Assembly: GCA_964575025.1 (NCBI GenBank)
Contig: CAZNPV010000042.1
Location: 1 to 32,496 of the forward strand
Source: JABMQB01 sp964575025
Lineage (GTDB): Bacteria > Bacteroidota > Bacteroidia > Bacteroidales > Prolixibacteraceae
DNA: 32,496 bases
Direction of reading: 5' to 3'
Shown here: positions 9,500 to 16,428 of the stretch, in pieces
Layout: each line of letters starts with the position of its first letter
How positions within the stretch are numbered: position 1 is the stretch's first letter
Program-made: the position numbers and the translations under genes
Notes under the pieces: generated by a model
What the model was told of the DNA's origin: nothing
What the model saw: the letters and a program-made list of their open reading frames with translations, nothing else
The model's database searches: none

Positions 9500-11029
9500 A
9501 TGCAGGAAAAAATCATCATTCTTGACTTTGGGTCTCAATACACGCAACTGATTGGCAGGAAAATAAGGGAACTGAATGTTTACTGCGAGATTCATCCGTA
9601 CAACCATTACCCGGAAATTGATTCAGGAGTAAGGGGTGTCATTCTTTCCGGGAGTCCTTATTCCGTGCGGGATCAGAAGGCACCCAAACCCGATTTCTCA
9701 GAAATAAAAGGGAAAGTTCCGCTATTGGGAATCTGTTACGGGGCACAATTTATGGCCCATTATTACGGAGGAGAAGTAGCCTCCTCCGGTTCCCGGGAAT
9801 ATGGCCGGGCCAACCTGGGATTTATTGACTGTGACAACAAACTTTTTAAAGAGATATCGCTGCACACACAGGTTTGGATGTCACATGGCGACACCATCAC
9901 AAAACTCCCTCCAAACTTTAAAGTGATTGCCTCCACAGAAGATGTGAATTTTGCTGCCTACAAGATTGATCTGGAAGAAACCTATGCCATTCAATTTCAT
10001 CCCGAAGTATATCATACTACCGAAGGAATCCGGTTATTGAGAAATTTTGTTGCGGACATATGCGGATGCAAACAGGATTGGACCCCTGTTTCATTCATTG
10101 AAGCAACGGTAAAGGAATTGCAGGAAAAGCTGACTGGGGATAAAGTAATACTGGGATTGTCCGGAGGTGTCGATTCGTCTGTTGCCGCTATACTCCTGTA
10201 CAAGGCGGTTGGCAAAAACCTGGTATGTATTTTTGTAGACAACGGCCTGCTCCGGAAAAATGAATTCGAAGAGGTTGTGCAGACTTATAAAAATATGGGA
10301 CTGAATGTACGGGGGATCGATGCCCGGAAGAAATTCTGGAATAGTCTGAAAGGGATTACAGACCCGGAACAAAAAAGAAAACGGATCGGGAAAAACTTTA
10401 TTGAGGTTTTTGAAAATGAAGCACGCAAAATAAAAAATGCAAAATGGCTGGCCCAGGGAACCATCTATCCGGATGTAATTGAATCGGTGTCTGTAAATGG
10501 TCCTTCAGCAACGATCAAATCCCACCACAATGTGGGAGGGCTTCCGCAGAAAATGAATCTCAACATAATTGAACCCCTCAGGTTGCTTTTTAAAGACGAG
10601 GTGCGACGGGTCGGCAAAGTCCTCGGCCTGAAACCCGAAGTACTGGAACGTCATCCTTTTCCGGGCCCCGGACTGGGGGTTCGCATACTGGGCGAGGTAA
10701 CCCCGGAAAAAGTAAAAATGCTCCAGGAAGCAGACAACATTTTTATAAACGGCCTGAAAGAATGGAAACTGTACGATCAGGTCTGGCAGGCTGCAGTTAT
10801 TCTGCTTCCTGTCCAATCGGTCGGGGTTATGGGCGATGAGCGTACCTATGAAAACTGCGTGGTCCTGCGTGCCATAACGTCCACAGATGGCATGACCGCA
10901 GACTGGGCTCACCTACCCTTTGATTTCCTGGCTAAAATATCGAATACCATCATTAATAAAGTCAAAGGAATTAACCGTGTGGTGTATGATATCAGTTCAA
11001 AACCACCGGCTACCATTGAGTGGGAATAG
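9500..11029 (+). CDS. guaA: GMP synthase (glutamine-hydrolysing)
   Basis: GuaA converts XMP to GMP using glutamine and ATP, the last step of de novo GMP synthesis. The 509 residues match the family. The N-terminal class I glutamine amidotransferase has its triad: Cys79 in GICYGAQF, and His167 and Glu169 in FHPE. The ATP-pyrophosphatase domain follows with the P-loop LSGGVDSS (220-227). The C-terminal dimerisation domain carries HPFPGPGLGVRILGE and ends in the family's usual KPPATIEWE. The gene has its own promoter box 20 bases upstream. It is followed by a 269-base gap before the S41 protease. Confidence 0.98.
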   Translation: MQEKIIILDFGSQYTQLIGRKIRELNVYCEIHPYNHYPEIDSGVRGVILSGSPYSVRDQKAPKPDFSEIKGKVPLLGICYGAQFMAHYYGGEVASSGSREYGRANLGFIDCDNKLFKEISLHTQVWMSHGDTITKLPPNFKVIASTEDVNFAAYKIDLEETYAIQFHPEVYHTTEGIRLLRNFVADICGCKQDWTPVSFIEATVKELQEKLTGDKVILGLSGGVDSSVAAILLYKAVGKNLVCIFVDNGLLRKNEFEEVVQTYKNMGLNVRGIDARKKFWNSLKGITDPEQKRKRIGKNFIEVFENEARKIKNAKWLAQGTIYPDVIESVSVNGPSATIKSHHNVGGLPQKMNLNIIEPLRLLFKDEVRRVGKVLGLKPEVLERHPFPGPGLGVRILGEVTPEKVKMLQEADNIFINGLKEWKLYDQVWQAAVILLPVQSVGVMGDERTYENCVVLRAITSTDGMTADWAHLPFDFLAKISNTIINKVKGINRVVYDISSKPPATIEWE

Positions 11030-11159
11030 GTGGAAATACAATACAAACGCAACCGGAGAACCCCGCGGCCAGAGGATGACTGAAAATTCATAAAAGGTCC
11101 CTTTTAAAAACCGGACCAGAAACATAAATCAATTGAAAATGTTTATTCACAAAAAGAGA

Positions 11160-11190
11160 TTGGTAAGATTATTGTAATCTTTTATATTTG
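11160..11190 (+). promoter_or_regulatory. Complete Bacteroidota promoter upstream of the S41 protease gene
   Basis: A TTG at 11160-11162 (-33 element) and TATATTTG at 11183-11190 (-7 element) are separated by 20 bases, the best-spaced promoter pair in the window. It leaves a leader of about 100 bases before the ATG at 11299, in which I see no recognisable RNA structure. It probably drives the protease, pnuC and riboside-kinase genes together. Confidence 0.65.
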
Positions 11191-11298
11191 CACTGGTTCT
11201 GAAGAAAAGAGTGGAAACAACAAAAAGGTTCTGTTTCTGAATGAATTATTAAGAGAGAATGCATATCATATACCCATAACAGATAAGAAATTAAGACA

Positions 11299-12909
11299 AT
11301 GAAGATTTTAAGTCATTTTTTACGTCCGGCAACCTACCTGCTGATTGCGATACTAACTTTCCAGGCTGCTTCCGCACAGGAAGATGTCCAGATCAATGCC
11401 TTGAAATTTGGCAGATTGCTCCGGTTAATTGACAGTTATTATGTGGATTCAGCCAACGTGGAAAAACTGACAGAAAAAGCCGTAGTGAGCATGCTTCAGG
11501 AACTGGATCCGCATTCGGTATATATATCGAAAGAGGAAGTGGCAAAAATGAATGAAGAGTTAAAAGGCAATTTTGAGGGAATTGGGATCTCCTTCAATAT
11601 TTTCAAGGATACCCTTCTGGTCATCACAACCATACCCGGAGGCCCTTCCGAAAAAGTAGGACTGATGGCTGGTGACCGGATTGTAGTTGTGGATGGGAAA
11701 AACGTTGCGGGCATTGGACTGACCAACGATGATGTGTTCGAGATGCTGAAAGGTCCGAAAGGAACCAGGGTAAGCCTGCAGATCGTCCGGAAAAATGAAC
11801 CTGAATTGCTTGACTTCGTGATCATCCGCGATAAAATCCCAATCTTCAGTCTTGATGCTTCCTACATGTTCGATGATGAAACCGGGTACATAAAACTCAA
11901 TAAATTTTCTGCCACTACACTGGATGAATTTAAAGACGCAATAAGCGAATTAAAAAGCAAAAATCTCAAAAACCTGATCCTTGACCTGCGCAGCAACGGA
12001 GGAGGTTACCTCAACGCTGCCACCGGTTTATCCGATGAATTTCTGGACAACAGAAAAATGATTGTATACACAGAAGGATTGCATAACCGGAAACGCGAAT
12101 ATAAAGCCTCATCCGAAGGGAGCTTTGAAGAAGGAAACCTGATCGTCTTAATCAACGAAGGGTCTGCTTCGGCAAGTGAAATTGTTTCCGGAGCGGTTCA
12201 GGACTGGGACCGGGGAATAATCCTCGGCCGCAGATCTTTTGGAAAAGGATTGGTACAACAACCCTACTGGCTCAACGATGGTTCCATGGTACGCCTTACC
12301 ACAGCCCATTATTATACCCCCAGCGGACGGTGTATCCAGAAATCCTATGAGGATGGTGTCGATACCTACCAATCAGACTACATCCAACGAATGAGCAACG
12401 GTGAACTGTTCAATCCTGACAGCATTGAATTTGATGAATCATTAAAATATAAAACCCTGTTTAACGGCCGGACCGTTTATGGCGGCGGCGGTATTATGCC
12501 GGATATATTCATCCCTATGGATACCTCCCGGTATTATCAGTATTACAATAAACTGAGAAGAAACAACATCGTCAACACCTTTGCCCTCGAATATGTAGAT
12601 AAAAACCGCGAAAACCTGAAGAAGAAATTTTCCGGGTTCGAAAAATTCAACCGCTCCTTTGAAGTTACGGATCAGATGATCTCAGATATGATCCGCAAAG
12701 GGGAAGAACAGAATATTGAAAAGGATCAGGAAAGCATCATGTTTACGAAACCTCAAATGAAAAAAGAGTTAAAAGCACTGATTGCCAGAGACCTCTTTAC
12801 AAGAAATGAATTTTATCAGATCATTAACACCGATGATGATGCCCTCCTGAAAGCCCTGGAGATCCTTAAAGACCAAAACGAATATAACGCCCGCCTGGCA
12901 TCTAAGTAA
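11299..12909 (+). CDS. Periplasmic S41 C-terminal processing peptidase
   Basis: A 536-residue Ctp/Prc-type serine protease, which in this family trims or degrades periplasmic proteins from the C-terminus. The signal peptide ends near AASAQ (residue 27). A PDZ domain with NFEGIGISFNIF and GLMAGDRIVVVDG lies at about 90-180. The catalytic domain holds LDLRSNGGGYL and the Ser/Lys dyad: Ser291 in EGSASASEI and Lys316 in SFGKGLVQQ, with Gln320. The spacing Ser+25=Lys and Lys+4=Gln equals that in Bacillus CtpB. A C-terminal extension of about 140 residues is common in Bacteroidota members. The next gene, pnuC, starts 7 bases after the stop. Confidence 0.95.
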   Translation: MKILSHFLRPATYLLIAILTFQAASAQEDVQINALKFGRLLRLIDSYYVDSANVEKLTEKAVVSMLQELDPHSVYISKEEVAKMNEELKGNFEGIGISFNIFKDTLLVITTIPGGPSEKVGLMAGDRIVVVDGKNVAGIGLTNDDVFEMLKGPKGTRVSLQIVRKNEPELLDFVIIRDKIPIFSLDASYMFDDETGYIKLNKFSATTLDEFKDAISELKSKNLKNLILDLRSNGGGYLNAATGLSDEFLDNRKMIVYTEGLHNRKREYKASSEGSFEEGNLIVLINEGSASASEIVSGAVQDWDRGIILGRRSFGKGLVQQPYWLNDGSMVRLTTAHYYTPSGRCIQKSYEDGVDTYQSDYIQRMSNGELFNPDSIEFDESLKYKTLFNGRTVYGGGGIMPDIFIPMDTSRYYQYYNKLRRNNIVNTFALEYVDKNRENLKKKFSGFEKFNRSFEVTDQMISDMIRKGEEQNIEKDQESIMFTKPQMKKELKALIARDLFTRNEFYQIINTDDDALLKALEILKDQNEYNARLASK

Positions 12910-12916
12910 AGAATCA

Positions 12917-13516
12917 ATGACCGAAATATTTACAGCGTGGCTCCCGGAGCATTTCATAGAGGTGTTGGGAGCGGTTCTTGGTATGCTGTACATATTTTTT
13001 TCCATCCGTCAGCATATTCTTACCTGGCCTACCGGATTGCTTACTTCTGTGCTGTATGTATATGTGTTTTTCCAGTCAAAATTCTATGCCGACATGGGAC
13101 TTCAGGTCTATTATGTGGGAATTAGCCTGTATGGCTGGTATTACTGGTTGACTGGCGGGAAAAATCAGGCAGAAAGGAAGGTACCTGTACAAAGAACAAG
13201 CCGGGCGGTTTTTGGGATCCTGGCAGGTACAACGGTCCTGATCTATGCGGCTATCTTGTATATTCTTCTGAATTATACGGATTCCCCTGTACCCTATATG
13301 GATTCCATGACAACAGCGTTAAGCATTGTAGCCACATGGATGCTTGCCCGAAAATACATTGAACACTGGTTGCTGTGGATTTTTGTCGACCTTTTTTCAG
13401 CCGGCCTTTATATTTATAAAGGGTTATGGCCAACAACCATCCTGTTTTTGGTATATACCCTGATGGCTGTGGTCGGTTATAGAAAATGGAAAAAAGACTT
13501 GCAACAAAATGCATAA
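12917..13516 (+). CDS. pnuC: PnuC-family vitamin transporter, probably nicotinamide riboside
   Basis: A 199-residue inner-membrane protein with about seven hydrophobic segments. It carries typical PnuC features: an N-terminal WLPEHFIEVLGAVLGMLYIF, then ILTWPTGLLTS, then YGWYYWLTGG, and WLLWIFVDLFSAGLYIYKG near the end. PnuC proteins carry nicotinamide riboside by facilitated diffusion, but Bacteroidota also have PnuT members for thiamine. The following gene overlaps it by 8 bases and encodes a NadR-type riboside kinase, which would trap the vitamin by phosphorylation; this favours nicotinamide riboside. It begins 7 bases after the protease stop, so it is probably co-transcribed with it. Confidence 0.9.
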   Translation: MTEIFTAWLPEHFIEVLGAVLGMLYIFFSIRQHILTWPTGLLTSVLYVYVFFQSKFYADMGLQVYYVGISLYGWYYWLTGGKNQAERKVPVQRTSRAVFGILAGTTVLIYAAILYILLNYTDSPVPYMDSMTTALSIVATWMLARKYIEHWLLWIFVDLFSAGLYIYKGLWPTTILFLVYTLMAVVGYRKWKKDLQQNA

Positions 13517-14039
13517 AAAACAAACACATATTATTGTCATTACCGGAGCTGAATCTACAGGAAAATCCATTCTTACCGAACAACTGGCCCGACATTTCCA
13601 TGCTCCCCACTATGCAGAATATGCCAGGGAATACATGACCTCTCTCAACAGAAAATATGGGTGGGAGGATGTGGAACATATTGCCCGGAAACAAGTGGAT
13701 CAATACCATGAATCCCTTCATTCCGGGTATCCTCTTGTTTTTTTTGACACCTGGCTGATCATTACCAAAATCTGGTTTAAATTTGCCTTTCACACCATTC
13801 CTGACTGGATCGATGAATTCATAAAGACAGCCAAAATAACAGGTTTTATAATAAATGACATAGATCTACCCTGGGAACCCGACCCTTTAAGAGAAAACGG
13901 AGGAGAAAAAAGAGGGATCCTTCATACCTTATATAAACAAGAACTTGAAACGTATGGATTTCCTTTTTTCGTGAACTCCGGTACCGGGAAAAAACGATTG
14001 AAAAATGCAGTGCAGATTATTGAAAATAATTTTCTTTAA
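13509..14039 (+). CDS. NadR-like ribosylnicotinamide kinase (AAA-type P-loop ATPase)
   Basis: A 176-residue P-loop kinase resembling the C-terminal domain of NadR, without the N-terminal NMN adenylyltransferase or DNA-binding parts. The Walker A motif is GAESTGKS (13-20). The strand ending LVFFDTW (about 76-82) would hold the Walker B Asp. The motif DLPWEPDPLREN (119-130) corresponds to the DxPWxxDxLR segment of NadR kinases. The expected reaction is nicotinamide riboside + ATP to NMN in the cytosol. The ATG lies within the last codons of pnuC (8-base overlap), consistent with translational coupling of transport and trapping. The start is fixed by that overlap and by the short distance to the P-loop. 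Confidence 0.87.
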   Translation: MHKKQTHIIVITGAESTGKSILTEQLARHFHAPHYAEYAREYMTSLNRKYGWEDVEHIARKQVDQYHESLHSGYPLVFFDTWLIITKIWFKFAFHTIPDWIDEFIKTAKITGFIINDIDLPWEPDPLRENGGEKRGILHTLYKQELETYGFPFFVNSGTGKKRLKNAVQIIENNFL

Positions 14040-14108
14040 TCTGCAAAACAATTCCGTTATTTGAGAGAAACAAGAAAGCAGCCTGAATATTCTTAAATCA
14101 GAAACAAG

Positions 14109-15029
14109 ATGCAAAAATTGAATGAGAGAATCACCAAAACCCTTGAAAAGTTGTCAGATCCTGAATCGTATAATGTAGTTTGCCATGAGCATTTTCAGGG
14201 GGAACCATTGCCCTCCATTGCCAAACTGAAGCGAATTATAGATCTTATCCGGGAAATTCTTTTCCCGGGATATTTCGGTAGTACCTCCTTACAACCGGAA
14301 ACCACGAGGCATTATATGGGAGTTTACCTGGATGAGCTGTACAATTTGTTGAGCAATGAGATCCTGTCGGGCATGTGCTTTGAGTGCAGCGAAAGCCGTA
14401 CCAACCGGCAAAAGAAATACGAGCCGGAAGCCTTACATGCCACAGCAGACTTTATTGAATACCTTCCGGAGATACGAAAGAAACTGGTCTGTGATGTCAA
14501 CGCAACCTATGTAGGAGACCCGGCAGCCAGAAATCACGGGGAGGTTATCTTTTGTTATCCCGGCATCCGGGCTATCACAAACTACCGGATAGCCCACCGG
14601 CTGTTGGAACTGGGTGTTCCCCTGATACCAAGGTTTATAACCGAAATGGCACACAGTGAAACAGGCATTGACATCCATCCCCGGGCCCGGATTGGCGAAT
14701 CGTTTATGATCGATCATGGTACGGGTGTAGTCATTGGTTCTACATCCATCATCGGGAACCATGTTAAAATTTACCAGGGAGTAACCCTGGGAGCTAAAAG
14801 TTTCCCGCTTGATGAAAAGGGCCATCCAATCAAAGGAATACCCAGGCACCCCATAATCGGAGATCATGTGGTAATTTATGCCGGAGCAACCCTTCTGGGA
14901 AGAATAACCATCGGGGCAAATTCAATCATCGGCGGAAATGTCTGGTTAACCCAGGATGTCGAGGCCAACTCAAGAATTATACAAACTAAACCCAACGAAC
15001 GATCGTTCAACAATGGCTCCGAAAATTAA
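14109..15029 (+). CDS. cysE: Serine O-acetyltransferase
   Basis: The enzyme acetylates serine with acetyl-CoA, the first committed step of cysteine synthesis. It has 306 residues, with a helical N-terminal half and a left-handed beta-helix of hexapeptide repeats from about residue 186. The catalytic Asp188 (GIDIHPRARIG) and His203 (MIDHGTG) are 15 apart, exactly as Asp143/His158 in E. coli CysE. The GNHVKIYQGVTLGAKSF and GNVWLTQDV segments complete the acetyl-CoA site. The long N-terminus matches the EpsC-type serine acetyltransferases of Bacteroidota. No cysteine synthase is next to it. The downstream methyltransferase starts 19 bases after the stop, so both may share a transcript. Confidence 0.93.
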   Translation: MQKLNERITKTLEKLSDPESYNVVCHEHFQGEPLPSIAKLKRIIDLIREILFPGYFGSTSLQPETTRHYMGVYLDELYNLLSNEILSGMCFECSESRTNRQKKYEPEALHATADFIEYLPEIRKKLVCDVNATYVGDPAARNHGEVIFCYPGIRAITNYRIAHRLLELGVPLIPRFITEMAHSETGIDIHPRARIGESFMIDHGTGVVIGSTSIIGNHVKIYQGVTLGAKSFPLDEKGHPIKGIPRHPIIGDHVVIYAGATLLGRITIGANSIIGGNVWLTQDVEANSRIIQTKPNERSFNNGSEN

Positions 15030-15048
15030 CCCATAGAAACAATAACCC

Positions 15049-16203
15049 GTGTCGGAAAAATTCACACTCGTAGCAAAAACACTGGCAGGCCTCGAAGAAA
15101 TTCTCGCTGAAGAGATCAACCATATCGGAGGACAAAAAATACGCACCGCAAAGCGCGCAGTAATCTTTCAAGGAGATAAAAAAATCCTTTACAAAGCCAA
15201 TTATGAACTTCGCACGGCACTGCGTATCCTCAAGCAAATACATACCTTTACCTACCGGAACGTGGACGATTTTTATGCCCACTGCCGGGAAGTAAACTGG
15301 CCCGAATGGATGAATCTGAAAAATACCTTTGCCGTGTACAGTACCGTGAACCATTCAAAGGTATTCAGAAATTCTATGTTTGCCTCGCTGAAAGCAAAAG
15401 ATGCCATCGCAGATCTTTTCAGGCAGAAAACAGGCAGGCGTCCCAACATCAACACCGTGCAACCGGATATCATCATTGCACTCCATATTTCAGGAAATAC
15501 CTGTACGCTATCACTTGACAGTTCCGGAGAACCTCTTTACAAAAGGGGCTACAGGGTCGGACAAACACAAGCACCCCTCAATGAAGTGCTGGCTGCCGGC
15601 ATGATCCTTCTCTCAGGCTGGAAAGGAAATTCCCCTTTTATAGACCCAATGTGTGGGTCCGGTACACTTCCTGTGGAAGCAGCATTAATAGCAACCCAAA
15701 CCCCCCCCGGAATTTTCAGAAAAACTTTCGGCTTTGAAAAATGGATGGATTTCGATAACGCACTGTTTAAGAAAATTGCGCTGGAAACAAATATACAACC
15801 CCCTCAACAAAAAATCTATGCTTCGGATCTGTCCGAAAGGAACATAGGCATAGCCAAGGCAAATGCACGCAATGCAGGAGTTTACAAATGCATTACCTTT
15901 GCAGTTTCAGATTTCAGAGACCTGAAGATAAAGACAGATCATGCTACCCTTATCATCAATCCTCCGTATGGGGAAAGACTGAAATCAACCGAATTGGAAA
16001 ACCTGTACGCAATGACAGGGGAAAGACTGAAACATCAATATCCCGGAAATACTGCCTGGATAATGTCTTCTTCAAAAGAATTATTGAAAAAAGTGGGGCT
16101 TAAACACAATCAAAGGGTGGAACTCTATAACGGCCCCATAAAATGTGAGTTCAGAAAGTATGAATTATTTGAAGGGAGTCAAAAAATGGGTTCGGAACAT
16201 TAA
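15049..16203 (+). CDS. THUMP-domain class I RNA methyltransferase (RlmL N-terminal/UPF0020 type)
   Basis: A 384-residue SAM-dependent methyltransferase predicted to modify a guanosine in rRNA, by relation to the N-terminal half of RlmL/YcbY. An RNA-binding THUMP domain covers about 40-160. The methyltransferase domain has the SAM motif DPMCGSGT (199-206) and the catalytic NPPYG (304-308), typical of N2-guanine or adenine N-methylation. The RlmK-type C-terminal half seen in E. coli is missing, which is normal in Bacteroidota. The start is GTG at 15049; no ATG gives the complete N-terminal strand. The stop codon overlaps by two bases the stop of a small convergent gene on the other strand. Confidence 0.9.
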   Translation: MSEKFTLVAKTLAGLEEILAEEINHIGGQKIRTAKRAVIFQGDKKILYKANYELRTALRILKQIHTFTYRNVDDFYAHCREVNWPEWMNLKNTFAVYSTVNHSKVFRNSMFASLKAKDAIADLFRQKTGRRPNINTVQPDIIIALHISGNTCTLSLDSSGEPLYKRGYRVGQTQAPLNEVLAAGMILLSGWKGNSPFIDPMCGSGTLPVEAALIATQTPPGIFRKTFGFEKWMDFDNALFKKIALETNIQPPQQKIYASDLSERNIGIAKANARNAGVYKCITFAVSDFRDLKIKTDHATLIINPPYGERLKSTELENLYAMTGERLKHQYPGNTAWIMSSSKELLKKVGLKHNQRVELYNGPIKCEFRKYELFEGSQKMGSEH

Positions 16204-16322
16204 TGTTCGTCCGGATCAAATACATCCCTATCCCTGGGGGTTAAACCACCTTTTAACTGATCCATTTCTTCTTCTTTCAGTATTTCAAAATTTTCTGCAA
16301 ATTGATTAAATAACGTTTCCAT
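16200..16322 (-). CDS. 40-residue peptide with double-glycine (LKGG) leader
   Basis: This is a 41-codon reading frame on the minus strand, below usual gene-calling size. The peptide opens METLFNQFAENF, continues EILKEEEMDQLKGG and ends in a 14-residue acidic tail, LTPRDRDVFDPDEH. The pattern of an amphipathic acidic helix with E-E-M followed by hydrophobic residues and GG is that of double-glycine leader peptides, used in bacteriocins and in many Bacteroidota natural-product precursors. The tail has no Cys and only one Thr and no Ser, so a lanthipeptide is unlikely. No C39 peptidase or exporter is nearby. The gene is divergent from the TPR-CHAT protease, and its upstream region carries the motif also found before the sigma factor gene. 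Its stop overlaps the convergent methyltransferase stop. The function is unknown; it may be a target or signal of the protease module. Confidence 0.62.
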   Translation of the reverse strand: METLFNQFAENFEILKEEEMDQLKGGLTPRDRDVFDPDEH

Positions 16323-16386
16323 AATACTATTTTTAAATAATTATTTTAATTCAAACATTCCGTTTTATTTATATATTTATAATATC

Positions 16387-16410
16387 CGGTAAAAGACAAA
16401 AAGGTAACCC
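16387..16410 (-). promoter_or_regulatory. Two-part upstream motif shared with the sigma operon (GGGTTACC-N13-CCG)
   Basis: On the minus strand GGGTTACCTTTTTGT (16410-16396) is identical over 15 bases to the element before the sigma factor gene. CCG follows 13 bases after GGGTTACC in both, with AT-rich sequence (ATTATA) after it. It reads toward the GG-leader peptide gene, leaving about 56 bases of leader. The layout resembles an ECF promoter, GGTTACC as the -35 element and CCG-A as the -10, though the spacing is a little short. Confidence 0.5.
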
Positions 16411-16428
16411 GGAAAAATTCAAAACTTA

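Noticed and set aside
16200..16322. Calling the GG-leader peptide a bacteriocin
   Set aside because: No C39 peptidase, exporter, modification enzyme or immunity gene is in the window, and the tail lacks Cys; only the leader pattern is supported.
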